The notes beneath the pieces were generated by a model. The model was not told where the DNA came from. It saw only the letters and a program-made list of their open reading frames with translations, and did no database searches. Shown piece by piece: positions 48,278-57,361 of a DNA stretch of 64,000 nt. Made by a program: the position numbers and the translations under genes. The stretch's first letter is position 1; each line of letters starts with the position of its first letter. The stretch comes from Mesorhizobium sp. B2-7-2. Its GTDB lineage: Bacteria > Pseudomonadota > Alphaproteobacteria > Rhizobiales > Rhizobiaceae. The stretch spans positions 1 through 64,000 of the forward strand of contig NZ_VFTZ01000001.1 in NCBI RefSeq assembly GCF_006440775.1, read 5' to 3'.

Positions 48278-49462
48278 TCAGTCGAGCACCGAGACGATCG
48301 CCTTGGCGAGATCGTCCATCCCGTCCTCCGGTAGGCCGGCCACGTTGATGCGGCTGTCGCCGACCATATAGACGGCGTGCTCGGCACGCAGGCGTTCGAC
48401 CTGCGCCTCGGTCAACCCAAGCCTCGAAAACATGCCGCGATGGCTGGCGACGAAATCGAAGCGGTCGGAGTTGGACTGCCGGCGCAACGCCTCGGCAAAA
48501 GCGACGCGCAGCCGAAGCATACGCAGCCGCATCTCTTCGAGCTCCGTCTCCCAGTCCTTCCTCAACCCGGCATCTTCAAGCACCATGCGCACCGCCGCCG
48601 CGCCGTGATCCGGCGGCATCGAATAAAGCGCGCGCGCTGCCGCCAGCATCTGGCTCATCGCCACATCCGCCTGCCCGCCGTCCTTGGCCATGATCATCGC
48701 CGCGCCCACGCGGTCGCGGTAGACGGCGAAATTCTTCGAGCAGCTCGAGGCGACGACCATTTCCGGCACCTTGCCGGCAAGCAGCCGCAGACCGGCGGCG
48801 TCGGCATCGAGGCCCTCGCCAAAACCCTGATAGGCGATGTCGACGAAAGGCAGCAAGCCGCGATCCAGCAGGACATCGGCGACCTTGGCCCACTGCGCGA
48901 CATCGAGGTTGGCGCCGGTCGGGTTGTGGCAGCAGCCATGCAGCAGCACGACATCGCCACTGTTGGCAATTTTCAGCGCCGCCAGCATCTCGTCGAAGCG
49001 GACTGCGCCCGATGCGGCATCGAAATAGGGATAGTCGCGAACCTGCAGACCGGCGGCGCGCATCACCGGCAGATGGTTCGGCCAGGTCGGATCGGACAGC
49101 CAAACCGTCGCGCCGGGGCGCGTGCGCTGCACGAGTTCGGCCACCAGCCTGAGCGCGCCCGATCCACCCGGCGCCTGTGCCGCGCGAATGCGCGCATGGT
49201 CGGCCTTCTCGCCGAAGGCGAGCTTGATCATGGCGGCGTTGAAGCCGGTGTCGCCGGCAAGGCCGAGATAGGTCTTGGTGTCCTGGCTCGCCAGCAGCCG
49301 CTTCTCGGCCTCGCGCACGGCGCGCATCACCGGCGTCCTGCCGTCGATGTCCTTGTAGACGCCGACGCCGAGGTCGACTTTGCCGGGCCGTGGGTCGTTG
49401 CGATAGAGGCCGATCAAGGCAAGGATCTTGTCGGCGGGCGCGGGCTGCAGGCTCTCGAACAT
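48278..49462 (-). CDS. Aromatic/aspartate aminotransferase (class I, TyrB/AspC type)
   Basis: PLP enzyme transferring amino groups among aspartate, glutamate and aromatic amino acids. The 394-residue protein starts MFESLQPAPADKILALIGLY, the TyrB/AspC-type N terminus. It has the substrate/PLP residues in HGCCHNPTGANLD, DIAYQGFG and the Schiff-base lysine in SSCSKNFAVYRDRVG, and ends at a conserved RINVAGLP arginine. ATG 49462 is used; the upstream extension to 49615 lacks similarity. Whether aspartate or aromatic acids are preferred cannot be told. Confidence 0.9.
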   Translation of the reverse strand: MFESLQPAPADKILALIGLYRNDPRPGKVDLGVGVYKDIDGRTPVMRAVREAEKRLLASQDTKTYLGLAGDTGFNAAMIKLAFGEKADHARIRAAQAPGGSGALRLVAELVQRTRPGATVWLSDPTWPNHLPVMRAAGLQVRDYPYFDAASGAVRFDEMLAALKIANSGDVVLLHGCCHNPTGANLDVAQWAKVADVLLDRGLLPFVDIAYQGFGEGLDADAAGLRLLAGKVPEMVVASSCSKNFAVYRDRVGAAMIMAKDGGQADVAMSQMLAAARALYSMPPDHGAAAVRMVLEDAGLRKDWETELEEMRLRMLRLRVAFAEALRRQSNSDRFDFVASHRGMFSRLGLTEAQVERLRAEHAVYMVGDSRINVAGLPEDGMDDLAKAIVSVLD

Positions 49463-49559
49463 CGAAAAGTGACTCCAATGGCGGCGGAGTGATACGCAAA
49501 TCGATCCTGTCGCGCCAGCGGTTTCCGCTGTGGCGGCGACGCGAAAAGAAATGCCGGGC

Positions 49560-49576
49560 AGGGGATTAAAACCCCT
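49560..49576. promoter_or_regulatory. Inverted repeat ahead of the ECF sigma gene
   Basis: AGGGGATTAAAACCCCT has 5-bp arms around an AT core and ends two bases before the first possible sigma-factor ATG. It could be an operator or a promoter part. It also argues that translation may start at a later ATG (49597 or 49609). Confidence 0.35.
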
Positions 49577-49578
49577 AC

Positions 49579-50130
49579 ATGCTCCGTAAACAGGGCATGA
49601 AACGGTCGATGGCACGCTTCGATATCATCGGGCAGTTGGGCTCGCTGCGGCGCTATGCGCGCTCGCTGACGCGCGACGGCGCCGACGCCGAGGATCTCGT
49701 CCATGACGCGCTGGTGCGCGCCTATGAGCGGCGCGCGACCTTTCGATCAAGCGGCAATCTGCGCGCCTGGCTGCTGGCGATCGTGCACAACGTCTTCATT
49801 GACCGCGTGCGCTCGCGCCGCTCCGAGGCGGCGCGCATCGAACAGGCGGGCCTCGTTGCCGACCAGAGCATGCCGGCACCGCAGGACCATTCGGTGCGCC
49901 TCTCGCAGGTCCGGGAAGCGTTTCTTTCGCTGCCGGAGGAACAGCGCTCCGCGCTCCATCTCGTTGCTATCGAGGGGCTTTCCTACCAGCAGGCCACCGA
50001 AGTCATCGGCGTGCCGCTCGGAACGCTGATGTCGCGCATCGGCCGCGCGCGCGCCGCGCTGCGCGAGATGGAAGAGGGCGCGGCGCCGAAGGCCAGGCCT
50101 CATCTCAGGGTCGTGGGAGACGATCAATGA
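49579..50130 (+). CDS. ECF-type RNA polymerase sigma factor
   Basis: An extracytoplasmic-function sigma factor of up to 183 residues. Region 2 reads RRYARSLTRDGADAEDLVHD with AWLLAIVHNVFIDRVR. Region 4 reads FLSLPEEQRSALHLVAIEGL and YQQATEVIGVPLGTLMSRIG, the sigma-70 r4 HTH. The start is uncertain: ATGs at 49579, 49597 and 49609 are in frame and none has a strong ribosome-binding site. Its stop overlaps the anti-sigma gene by four bases (ATGA), the typical ECF pair arrangement. The promoter class it recognises is unknown. Confidence 0.88.
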   Translation: MLRKQGMKRSMARFDIIGQLGSLRRYARSLTRDGADAEDLVHDALVRAYERRATFRSSGNLRAWLLAIVHNVFIDRVRSRRSEAARIEQAGLVADQSMPAPQDHSVRLSQVREAFLSLPEEQRSALHLVAIEGLSYQQATEVIGVPLGTLMSRIGRARAALREMEEGAAPKARPHLRVVGDDQ

Positions 50131-50900
50131 CCGCTATTGTCGACCCCGTGACCGATGCCGACCTCGACGCCTATGTCGACGATCAACTGGATGTCGCCCG
50201 CCGCATCGAGGTCGAGGCGCACCTCGCCGCGCGCCCGGAAGTGGCGGCGCGCGTGATGTCCGATCTGAGGACCCGCGACGAACTGCGCGTCGCGCTTGCC
50301 GGCCCCGTCGGCAGAGCGCGTCCGGCCACGACAGAAGCGGCGCGCCGGCTGGAAAGAGGCCTTGCCAGGGGACGCATCCTTGCCGTGCTGCAGCGTGCGG
50401 CGGCCGCGGCCGTGCTGGTCGCGGCGGGCTGGTTCGCCAACGGCGCCTTCGGGCCGATCGCCGTGACCAAGGTGGTCGCCTCGACGCAGCCGCCGGCCTA
50501 TGTCGAGGATGCGGTCCGGGCGCACAGGACGACCTTGGTGCGCGAGATGATGCCTTCGCAGCAAGAGGCGCCGGGCTACGATCCCGACGAGATTCGCGCG
50601 GCGACCGCGATCGTCATGCCGTCGCTGCCCGACGACTGGAAGATCCGCGATGTCCAGGTCTATCCCTCGCAATTCGGGCCGAGCGTCGAGGTAGCGGTCG
50701 AGACCAAGGACCTCGGTTTTGTCTCGTTGTTCGCCATCAGGCCGGGCAGCTTCGATGTGGTGAAGCCGACGATCGCGCCCTCCGACGACATTTCAACCGC
50801 GTATTTCCAGATCGGCGAGGTTGCCTATGCGGTGGTCGGACGCGGCGACGCCGGCAGCCTCGACCGTGCCGCCGAGAAACTCGCCAGAACTCTCTACTGA
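50127..50900 (+). CDS. Anti-sigma factor, single-span membrane protein
   Basis: Probable inhibitor of the coupled ECF sigma factor. The 257-residue protein begins with an anti-sigma domain (DADLDAYVDDQLDVARRIEV, about 9-45) without the H-x3-C-x2-C zinc motif, so it is the zinc-free type. One membrane helix lies near 85-107 (AAAAAVLVAAGWFANGAF), followed by a periplasmic sensor domain of about 145 residues of unknown ligand. It probably releases the sigma factor under envelope stress. Confidence 0.85.
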   Translation: MTAIVDPVTDADLDAYVDDQLDVARRIEVEAHLAARPEVAARVMSDLRTRDELRVALAGPVGRARPATTEAARRLERGLARGRILAVLQRAAAAAVLVAAGWFANGAFGPIAVTKVVASTQPPAYVEDAVRAHRTTLVREMMPSQQEAPGYDPDEIRAATAIVMPSLPDDWKIRDVQVYPSQFGPSVEVAVETKDLGFVSLFAIRPGSFDVVKPTIAPSDDISTAYFQIGEVAYAVVGRGDAGSLDRAAEKLARTLY

Positions 50901-50936
50901 AAACAAACCCTCTACCGAGAACCAAGGAGAAACCGA

Positions 50937-51653
50937 ATGAACAGCCCCAATCTGGGATACCGAATGGGAACCGGCGTCCAGGCCGGAGCCGTCTATGACG
51001 AGGGCCTGCGCACGCACATGCTGCGCGTCTACAACTATATGGGCCTCGGTCTCGTCGTCACCGGCCTCGTTGCCTTCTTCGTGGCCTCGACTCCGGCGCT
51101 CTATGTGCCAATCTTTTCCAGCCCGCTGAAATGGGTGGTGATGCTGGCGCCGCTCGCATTCGTCATGCTGTTCTCGTTCAGGATGCAGACCATGTCGGCC
51201 GCGAGCGCGCAGGCGATGTTCTGGGCCTTCTGCGCGGTCATGGGCCTGTCGCTCGCCTCGGTGTTCCTGGTCTTCACCTCGACCAGCATCGCACGCACCT
51301 TCTTCATCGCCGCCACGATGTTCGGCGCCACCAGCCTTTACGGCTACACCACCAGGCGCGACCTGACGCAGTTCTCGTCCTTCCTGATCATGGGCCTGAT
51401 CGGCGTGGTCATCGCCAGCCTCGTCAACCTGTTCCTCGGCTCGACCGCGCTGCAGTTCGCCATCTCGGTGATCGGCATCGCCGTCTTCATCGGTCTCACC
51501 GCCTGGGACACGCAGACGATCAAGGAGCAGTATGCCGAGAACTTCGATGCGGAATCGCAGCAGAAGCTTGCCGTCTTCGGCGCCTTCTCGCTCTATCTGA
51601 ACTTCATCAACATCTTCCAGCTGCTGCTGAATTTCACCGGCGAGCGCGAATAA
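50937..51653 (+). CDS. Bax inhibitor-1 / YccA family membrane protein
   Basis: A 238-residue protein of seven membrane helices, for example YNYMGLGLVVTGLVAFFVAS and SPLKWVVMLAPLAFVMLFSF, with the UPF0005 signature region near the C terminus (GLTAWDTQTIKEQYAE, containing the pore-side Asp). Family members are pH-gated calcium leak channels or regulators of membrane proteases. It follows the anti-sigma gene by 36 bases with AAGGAGAAA as ribosome-binding site, so it may be in the same operon. A terminator follows. Confidence 0.9.
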   Translation: MNSPNLGYRMGTGVQAGAVYDEGLRTHMLRVYNYMGLGLVVTGLVAFFVASTPALYVPIFSSPLKWVVMLAPLAFVMLFSFRMQTMSAASAQAMFWAFCAVMGLSLASVFLVFTSTSIARTFFIAATMFGATSLYGYTTRRDLTQFSSFLIMGLIGVVIASLVNLFLGSTALQFAISVIGIAVFIGLTAWDTQTIKEQYAENFDAESQQKLAVFGAFSLYLNFINIFQLLLNFTGERE

Positions 51654-51689
51654 GCCGGACCGCAGCAGGCAACACGACCGACCTCGCCA

Positions 51690-51720
51690 TGGCCGGAGGG
51701 AAACCTCCGGCCACTTTTCT
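51690..51720 (+). terminator. Intrinsic terminator after the BI-1 gene
   Basis: TGGCCGGAGG / CCTCCGGCCA form a perfect 10-bp stem with a GAAA tetraloop, followed by CTTTTCT. It ends the sigma/anti-sigma/BI-1 unit. Confidence 0.92.
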
Positions 51721-51832
51721 GTCGACTGCGCACCAAGCGTCCGCGACCAAGGGGCGATCTGCCTGCCGCGCTTGAGTTCACGCGCGGCCTTTTGCTAGCC
51801 TGCCGGCCAAACCAGCCAGCCGCGAGGACACA

Positions 51833-52708
51833 ATGGACCAGCTGACGCTTCACGCTGACGGTATTTCGGCGACCATCGTCGGGCAGGGGGCCGAACTGGT
51901 GTCGCTGCGCGATGGCGACGGCACCGAGCTTCTGTGGCAGGCCGGTCCCGCCTGGCGTCGTCATTCGCCCGTCCTGTTCCCAATCGTCGGCCGGCTTAAA
52001 GGCGATCAGCTGCGGCATAGCGGCCAAACCTACCCGATGACGCAGCACGGCTTTGCTCGCGACCGGCGCTTTGCCTGGGCGGAGCAGGGGCCGACCTCCT
52101 GCACATTGGTCCTAACGGATGACGCCGAGACCCGGACGCACTATCCCTTCGCCTTTCGCCTCGCCATCAGCTACGAGCTGAAACCACGGCAACTCGGCGT
52201 GACCTTCGAGATCGCCAACACCGGCGACCAACCGCTGCCGGCCTCGATCGGCGCGCATCCGGCGTTCAACTGGCCGCTGTTGCCGGAGCTGCCGAAGGAA
52301 GCCTATCGGCTGACCTTCGCCGACAACGAGCCGGCGCCGATCCGCCGCCTGAAGGACGGCCTGCTGCTGCCGGAGCCGCAACCGACGCCCGTCGAGGGCA
52401 GGACGCTGCCGCTTTCCGAAAGACTGTTCGACGACGATGCCGTCATCCTCGACAAGCCGGTGAGCCAGAGCGTGCGCTACGCCGCCGGGCACGGGCCGGC
52501 GATCGAGATGTCATGGCAGGGAATGAACGCGCTGGGCATCTGGTCCAAGCCTGGCGGCGCGCCCTTCCTGTGCATCGAGCCCTGGCACGGCATCGCCAGT
52601 CCCGTCGATTTCGACGGCGAGCTCACCGACAAACCGGGCCTCATGCTGATCGAGCCCGGCGCCCGGCGCACGCTGAGCTACCGGATCGACCTCAGCCGGG
52701 ATTCGTAA
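51833..52708 (+). CDS. Aldose 1-epimerase family protein
   Basis: A 291-residue galactose-mutarotase-fold protein (LacX-like). It has WRRHSPVLFPIVGRLKGD (about 42-60), MTQHGFARDRRF with a conserved His (about 70), SIGAHPAFNWPL with the second catalytic-type His (about 137-148) and the C-terminal glutamate region LCIEPWHGIAS. It probably interconverts anomers of a phosphorylated or free sugar; the substrate is unknown. A four-base gap separates it from the next gene, so they are likely co-transcribed. Confidence 0.87.
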   Translation: MDQLTLHADGISATIVGQGAELVSLRDGDGTELLWQAGPAWRRHSPVLFPIVGRLKGDQLRHSGQTYPMTQHGFARDRRFAWAEQGPTSCTLVLTDDAETRTHYPFAFRLAISYELKPRQLGVTFEIANTGDQPLPASIGAHPAFNWPLLPELPKEAYRLTFADNEPAPIRRLKDGLLLPEPQPTPVEGRTLPLSERLFDDDAVILDKPVSQSVRYAAGHGPAIEMSWQGMNALGIWSKPGGAPFLCIEPWHGIASPVDFDGELTDKPGLMLIEPGARRTLSYRIDLSRDS

Positions 52709-52711
52709 GGC

Positions 52712-53122
52712 ATGGCATATGCCATCAAGGTCGAGATAACCGATCCTCAGGCGGAAACCTTCGTGTTCGCCGCCCAGAAAACCATGTATGGCGGCAAGGC
52801 CATCGCCCAAGGCGACGTCATCTTCCTCTTCGCCAGCGAGAACGAAGGCGGGCAGGGGCTTGTCGCGCGCGGCGTCGTGACTTCATCGGAGCCCACCGCC
52901 AGACGCCTCGATCTCGAACGGCAGACGCCGCGCGTCAGCATTGCCGTCCGCCGCACCGCCTTGGCGACGAGGCGTTTGGGCCGCGATGAGCTCAAGCGCT
53001 TCAAGGATTGGAAGGACGGCCGGCCCGAGACCGAGCTCAACTTCAAATTCTACCGCCAGGCGACCAACAAGATCGTTGGTGTTTCAGACGAGGCGTCGGC
53101 GTTTCTAGACAGCTTTTTCTAG
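52712..53122 (+). CDS. Conserved hypothetical protein, possible PUA/EVE-like fold
   Basis: A 136-residue protein, function not recognised. The stretch from about 27 to 60 (GGKAIAQGDVIFLFASENEG then GLVARGVVTSSEP) has the look of PUA-like domains (EVE/ASCH/YTH), which bind modified bases in RNA or DNA, but this is only a resemblance. The C-terminal half is basic then aromatic (NFKFYRQATNKIVG). The start at 52712 lies four bases after the epimerase stop. Confidence 0.65.
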   Translation: MAYAIKVEITDPQAETFVFAAQKTMYGGKAIAQGDVIFLFASENEGGQGLVARGVVTSSEPTARRLDLERQTPRVSIAVRRTALATRRLGRDELKRFKDWKDGRPETELNFKFYRQATNKIVGVSDEASAFLDSFF

Positions 53123-53138
53123 ACCATCCGATCACATC

Positions 53139-53306
53139 TCAGCCGGTCTGCCGGATAATGGCGCCAATCGCATTGACGAGAAGCCGCGACGCGGTGATGG
53201 CCGACAGCCCGTCGATGTCGGCGGGAGGATAAAGCTCGACAAGGTCGAATCCAGCAATCCTCGCCCGCTTGCCGAGGCCTGCGATCAGATCGATCGCTTG
53301 CGTCCG
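53139..53306 (-). pseudogene. 3' remnant of an agmatinase/arginase-family gene
   Basis: On the minus strand a frame ending at TGA 53139-53141 encodes about 56 residues ending in a recognisable ureohydrolase C terminus: RIAGFDLVELYPPADIDGLS then ALTASR-like ITASRLLVNAIGAI. The upstream frame has no start and no active-site region, and similarity fades at about 53300. It is therefore a truncated relic, probably left when the downstream accessory piece inserted. The assignment is by memory of the family, not by search. Confidence 0.6.
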
Positions 53307-53410
53307 GAAATGACGTCCTTGAGGTTGGCAAAGAAAGCGGACTGTTCATCAGTCGGAAGACGGCTTGAATCACCCCTCTGCTGCCACATCAGAAAGTCGC
53401 ATAAGATAGA

Positions 53411-54010
53411 TTATGGAACTATCGTATCCGACACGGAAAGGGCAACGAGGCCTTTGACATGTTCGTGGATCTTCTTGGTGGCCTCCTCTACGCTGATCGC
53501 CGTCACATCGACCGTCAGACTGTTCGGGTGCTTGGGATCAAGGACACTCGCCATGCGGCTGCGCCGGCGCGCGGCTTCCGGGTCGATCGATTTGAGACGG
53601 TCACGTCGAGTTGGTGATGTCACGCGACGAACCAACTCATCCTCGTCGCAGAGCAGGCGCACAGGCACGAAGAGCGCGCGTCGCCGGTCTGAGGCATCTT
53701 TCAACTGCTCATAGGACGCCAAGCTTCTCGCGTCCTCTTGGATCCCGGAGTTCGTGAAGATGAAGTTGGCAGCGGGCGCGCAAAGGGTTGCGATCGTGTC
53801 CAGGATCGCCTGGCGAACCTTTGCCGTCTGCTCCCAGACGGCATCAGGCAATTTGCCGAGCCCGTCATCGGCCAACAGTGCCAATATTGGATTGTTGATC
53901 CAGTGATTATCGATCACACGGGCTGGAAGCGCCGCGCCAAGTTCTCGGGCTATCGTCAGCTTACCGACACCAGGGAAGCCGAGGAGCAAAACAAAAACAT
54001 TCTGAACCAC
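53411..54010 (-). CDS. P-loop NTPase of unknown function (nucleotide-kinase-like)
   Basis: A 199-residue protein starting with GTG at 54010. Walker A is GFPGVGKLTIA at about residues 11-21, immediately after a hydrophobic strand, as in small nucleotide kinases and zeta-toxin or chloramphenicol-phosphotransferase-like kinases. A later Arg-rich region (RRVTSPTRRDRLKS, RRRSRMAS) could form a lid. Exact activity is unknown. It sits beside the agmatinase relic. The reading frame also stays open for 43 codons after its TAA stop, which could be chance or an interrupted longer protein. Confidence 0.65.
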   Translation of the reverse strand: MVQNVFVLLLGFPGVGKLTIARELGAALPARVIDNHWINNPILALLADDGLGKLPDAVWEQTAKVRQAILDTIATLCAPAANFIFTNSGIQEDARSLASYEQLKDASDRRRALFVPVRLLCDEDELVRRVTSPTRRDRLKSIDPEAARRRSRMASVLDPKHPNSLTVDVTAISVEEATKKIHEHVKGLVALSVSDTIVP

Positions 54011-54064
54011 AAACTAGCCCTCCGTTCAGCCCGAACGAGTGAACACCGAAGTGAACAGCTGTAG

Positions 54065-54886
54065 CTACCGCTCTGACTCGTAAGGAATTTCGATCACCAT
54101 ACCGTCATAGGCCGGCACCACGTGCTCCGGCGTCTCGGCCATCACGACGGCGTAGTCGAGCGGCACATGCATATGGGTCAGCACGGCGTTCCTCGGCGTC
54201 AGCTTTTCGATCCACTCCAGCGCTTGGCCAAGCGACAGATGACTGGGATGGGTGTTGTACTGCAGCGCATCGATGACCAGCGTGTCGAGGCCGCGCAAAC
54301 GCTCAACGGTGGCGTCCGGGAAGCCGCTGATATCAGGGCAATAGCCAAGCCCGCCGATGCGGAAGCCGAGCGAGATGATGTCGCCATGGAACTGCGGCAG
54401 CGGCTCGAGGGTGAGGGTGCCCCCCTCGCCTTCGATCACGACCGGCCTGGCGTGGTCGATAAGATGCGACTCGACGATCGGCGGATAGGAACTGCCTGGC
54501 GGCGTCTCGAAACAGTAACCGAACGCCTGGCGCAGCCGCAGCATGGTCGGTTCGTCGGCATGGATGTCGATGCGATGGCGTTGCTCGAGCACATAGCCGC
54601 GCAGATCGTCGATGCCGTGGATGTGGTCGGCATGCGGATGCGTGTAGACGACCGCATCGATGCGCTTGACGGAGGCCAGCAGCATCTGCTCGCGGAAATC
54701 CGGCCCGGTGTCGATGACGACCGTGGTACGCGCGCCGTTGGCGGCAATCCGCTCGACCAGCGCGGCCGTGCGCATGCGCCGGTTCTTCGGGTTCTTGGGG
54801 TCGCAATTGCCCCAATCGCCGGTGATGCGCGGCGTGCCGGGCGATGAGCCGCAGCCAAGAACGGTAAAGCGCAGCCGGTCGCTCAT
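54065..54886 (-). CDS. MBL-fold metallo-hydrolase (PhnP-like phosphodiesterase)
   Basis: A 273-residue metallo-beta-lactamase-fold enzyme. The metal-binding motif is THPHADHIHGIDDLR (H-x-H-x-D-H, about 80), with a DTGPDF ligand region before it (about 57) and further His residues in QFHGDIIS, HPSHLS and LTHMHVPL. The N-terminal GCGSSPGTPRI matches the PhnP/YcbJ-type group that cleaves cyclic phosphodiesters. Last gene of the metG-tatD-MBL end of the operon; three bases separate it from tatD. Confidence 0.88.
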   Translation of the reverse strand: MSDRLRFTVLGCGSSPGTPRITGDWGNCDPKNPKNRRMRTAALVERIAANGARTTVVIDTGPDFREQMLLASVKRIDAVVYTHPHADHIHGIDDLRGYVLEQRHRIDIHADEPTMLRLRQAFGYCFETPPGSSYPPIVESHLIDHARPVVIEGEGGTLTLEPLPQFHGDIISLGFRIGGLGYCPDISGFPDATVERLRGLDTLVIDALQYNTHPSHLSLGQALEWIEKLTPRNAVLTHMHVPLDYAVVMAETPEHVVPAYDGMVIEIPYESER

Positions 54887-54889
54887 GCC

Positions 54890-55684
54890 TCAGCCCGAAG
54901 CCGTTTCGGGACGCGGCATCTTGGTGAACAGCCTGAAGAAGTTCCCGGTGGTGATATCCGCGATCTCGGCCTCGCTGACGCCGATGGTCTCGGCGAGCAC
55001 CCTGGCCGTGTTCGCCACATAGGCCGGTTCGTTGCGTTTGCCGCGATGCGGGACCGGCGCAAGGTAGGGCGCGTCGGTTTCGACCAGCAGCCGGTCGCGC
55101 GGGACATCGGCGGCGATGGCGCGCAGCTCGGCAGAGTTCTTGAAGGTCAGGATGCCGGAGAAGGAGACATAGCCGCCCAGCGCCACGCCGACTTCAGCCA
55201 GCCTGCGTCCGGACGAAAAACAGTGCAGGATGAAGGGGAAGGCGCCCTTCCCTGTTTCGTCCTCGAGGATCGCCGCCATGTCGTCGTCGGCATCGCGCGA
55301 ATGGATGACCAGCGGCAGGCCGGTCCGGCGCGCGGCCGCGATATGGGTGCGAAAACCTTGTGCCTGCGCATCGCGCGGCGCCTTGTCATAGTAATAGTCG
55401 AGCCCGGCTTCGCCGATCGCCACCACCTTGGAATGGCCGGAAAGCCGCACCAGCTCGTCAGTGGTGACGTCGAGCTCTTCCGCCGCATTGTGCGGATGGG
55501 TGCCGACAGAGCAATAGACCTCATTGAAAGATTCAGCGATTTCAAGGACCTGCTGAAATCGTCTCACGCGCGTTGAGATCGTCACCATGCGCCCGATCCC
55601 GGCGGCGAGAGCGCGGGCGACGATGGCCGTCCGCTCCTCGGCGAAGTCCGGAAAGTCGAGATGGCAATGGCTGTCGACCAGCAT
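54890..55684 (-). CDS. TatD family metal-dependent hydrolase (3'-5' DNase)
   Basis: A 264-residue TIM-barrel hydrolase with the TatD signature: DSHCHLDFPDF (H-x-H, residues 4-14), VGTHPHNA, GEAGLDYYYD (about 93), HSRDADDDM, HCFSSG and ETDAPYLAPVPHRGKRNEP. All metal ligands are present. It probably degrades damaged DNA or acts on D-aminoacyl or polynucleotide substrates. Its ATG overlaps the metG TGA by one base (TGATG), so it is translated by coupling. Confidence 0.93.
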   Translation of the reverse strand: MLVDSHCHLDFPDFAEERTAIVARALAAGIGRMVTISTRVRRFQQVLEIAESFNEVYCSVGTHPHNAAEELDVTTDELVRLSGHSKVVAIGEAGLDYYYDKAPRDAQAQGFRTHIAAARRTGLPLVIHSRDADDDMAAILEDETGKGAFPFILHCFSSGRRLAEVGVALGGYVSFSGILTFKNSAELRAIAADVPRDRLLVETDAPYLAPVPHRGKRNEPAYVANTARVLAETIGVSEAEIADITTGNFFRLFTKMPRPETASG

Positions 55685-57234
55685 CAGCTATTGCCATCCT
55701 GCTCGACATAGCGCGGAAACACGCCCTCCGGCGCAGGCAAGGCAGTGCCTGGCTCCAGCGCGTGGTCGGCATGGACGTGCTCGAAAGCGCGGCTCTCAGG
55801 GGGCACGGCCAACAGGTCGAGCAGCTTGGCGGACGATCCGGGAATGAAGGGCTGGCAAAGCAGCGTCACCCGGCGCACCAGCTCGGCCGTCGTCCACAGC
55901 ACGGTTTCCATGCGCTCCGGATTGGTCTTCTTCAGCGCCCAGGGCTCCTGCGAAGCGAAATAGCGGTCGGCCTCGGCCACCACGCCGAAGATCGCCGCCA
56001 GCGCCAGATGGATGCCCTGCTCCCTCATCGCCCGACGAGAAACGGCCAGCGCTTCGATCGCCTGGTCGAGGATCGCAGTGTCGGCCTCGGTAAGGTCGCC
56101 GCGCGCCGGCACCTTGCCGCCGCAGTTCTTGGCAATCATAGACAGCGAGCGCTGCGCAAGATTGCCGAGACCGTTGGCAAGGTCGGCATTGGTGCGGTTG
56201 ACGATCGCCTCATGGCTGTAATTGCCGTCCTGGCCGAACGGCACCTCGCGCAGGAAGAAATAGCGCACCTGATCAACGCCGTAGTGCTCGACCATCGTGA
56301 ACGGGTCGATGACGTTGCCGACCGACTTCGACATCTTCTCGCCGCGGTTGAAAAGGAAGCCATGGCCGAAGACGCGCTTCGGCAACGGGATTCCCGCCGA
56401 CATCAGGAAGGCCGGCCAATAGACGGCGTGGAAGCGCACGATGTCCTTGCCGATGATGTGCGCGTCCGCTGGCCAAAACCGCCATTTCTCATCGTTTTCA
56501 TTGGGATAGCCGACGCCGGTGATGTAATTGGTCAAGGCGTCGACCCACACATACATCACGTGCTTTTCGTCGCCCGGCACCGGCACGCCCCAGTCGAAAG
56601 TGGTGCGTGAGACCGACAGATCCTTCAGCCCCGATTTGACGAAGCTCATCACCTCGTTGCGGCGCTCGGCCGGACCGATGAAATCGGGCTGGCTCTCGTA
56701 AAGCGCGATCAGTCTGTCCTGGTAGGCCGACAGCCGGAAAAAATAGCTCTCTTCCTCGACCCATTCCACCGGCGTGCCCTGCGGCCCGTAGCGGACATTG
56801 TCGGCGCGGACCTCGGTCTCCTCCTCGCCGTAATAGGCCTCGTCGCGCACCGAATACCAGCCGGCATAGCCGCCCTTGTAGATATCGCCGTTGGCGGCCA
56901 TCGCTTTCCAGATCGCCTGGGAGGATGCGTAATGCCGCTCCTCGGTGGTGCGGATGAAATCGTCGTTGGAAGCGTTGAGCGCGGTGGCCATGCGCCTGAA
57001 CTCGGCCGAGTTGCGGTCGGCAAGCTCGCGCGCCGGGATGCCTTCCTTGCGCGCCGTCTGCAGCATCTTGATGCCGTGCTCGTCGGTGCCGGTCAGGAAG
57101 AATACATCCTTGCCGTCCAGCCGCTGGAAGCGGGCAAGCGCGTCGGTGGCGATCAGCTCATAGGCATGGCCGATATGCGGCTTGCCGTTCGGGTAGGAGA
57201 TCGCGGTCGTGATGTAGAATGTATCGCGTGACAT
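55684..57234 (-). CDS. metG: Methionyl-tRNA synthetase
   Basis: Charges tRNA-Met. The 516-residue class-I synthetase has HIGH as [11 protein letters not shown] (about 15-25) and KMSKS as [10 protein letters not shown] (about 295). It is the short form: there is no C-terminal EMAPII tRNA-binding domain. The zinc-knuckle region (around 120-150) has lost its cysteines, which is the alphaproteobacterial pattern. It is in the operon rlpA-dac-tmk-holB-metG-tatD-MBL. A short repeat lies in the 127-base gap upstream. Confidence 0.96.
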   Translation of the reverse strand: MSRDTFYITTAISYPNGKPHIGHAYELIATDALARFQRLDGKDVFFLTGTDEHGIKMLQTARKEGIPARELADRNSAEFRRMATALNASNDDFIRTTEERHYASSQAIWKAMAANGDIYKGGYAGWYSVRDEAYYGEEETEVRADNVRYGPQGTPVEWVEEESYFFRLSAYQDRLIALYESQPDFIGPAERRNEVMSFVKSGLKDLSVSRTTFDWGVPVPGDEKHVMYVWVDALTNYITGVGYPNENDEKWRFWPADAHIIGKDIVRFHAVYWPAFLMSAGIPLPKRVFGHGFLFNRGEKMSKSVGNVIDPFTMVEHYGVDQVRYFFLREVPFGQDGNYSHEAIVNRTNADLANGLGNLAQRSLSMIAKNCGGKVPARGDLTEADTAILDQAIEALAVSRRAMREQGIHLALAAIFGVVAEADRYFASQEPWALKKTNPERMETVLWTTAELVRRVTLLCQPFIPGSSAKLLDLLAVPPESRAFEHVHADHALEPGTALPAPEGVFPRYVEQDGNS

Positions 57235-57310
57235 GAATGAACCGTCATGAATATCTGAATGTGAGTTGTGGCGGTGGATATCGCATCGGAACGTCGATTG
57301 CCATCCCGAG

Positions 57311-57354
57311 GCTAATGCATGCCGCCCAAAACTGGGCCAACGGCATGCATCGAA
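57311..57354. repeat. Palindromic intergenic repeat, family 3, short copy
   Basis: GCTAATGCATGCCGCCCAAA through GGGCCAACGGCATGCATC is a hairpin with the ATGCATGCCG arm; the left half resembles copy 1 at 25317 (CTAATGCATGTCGC...). It lies between the holB stop (57362) and the metG start (57234), inside what is otherwise a continuous operon, so it could modulate read-through between the two genes. Confidence 0.65.
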
Positions 57355-57361
57355 CGAGCCG

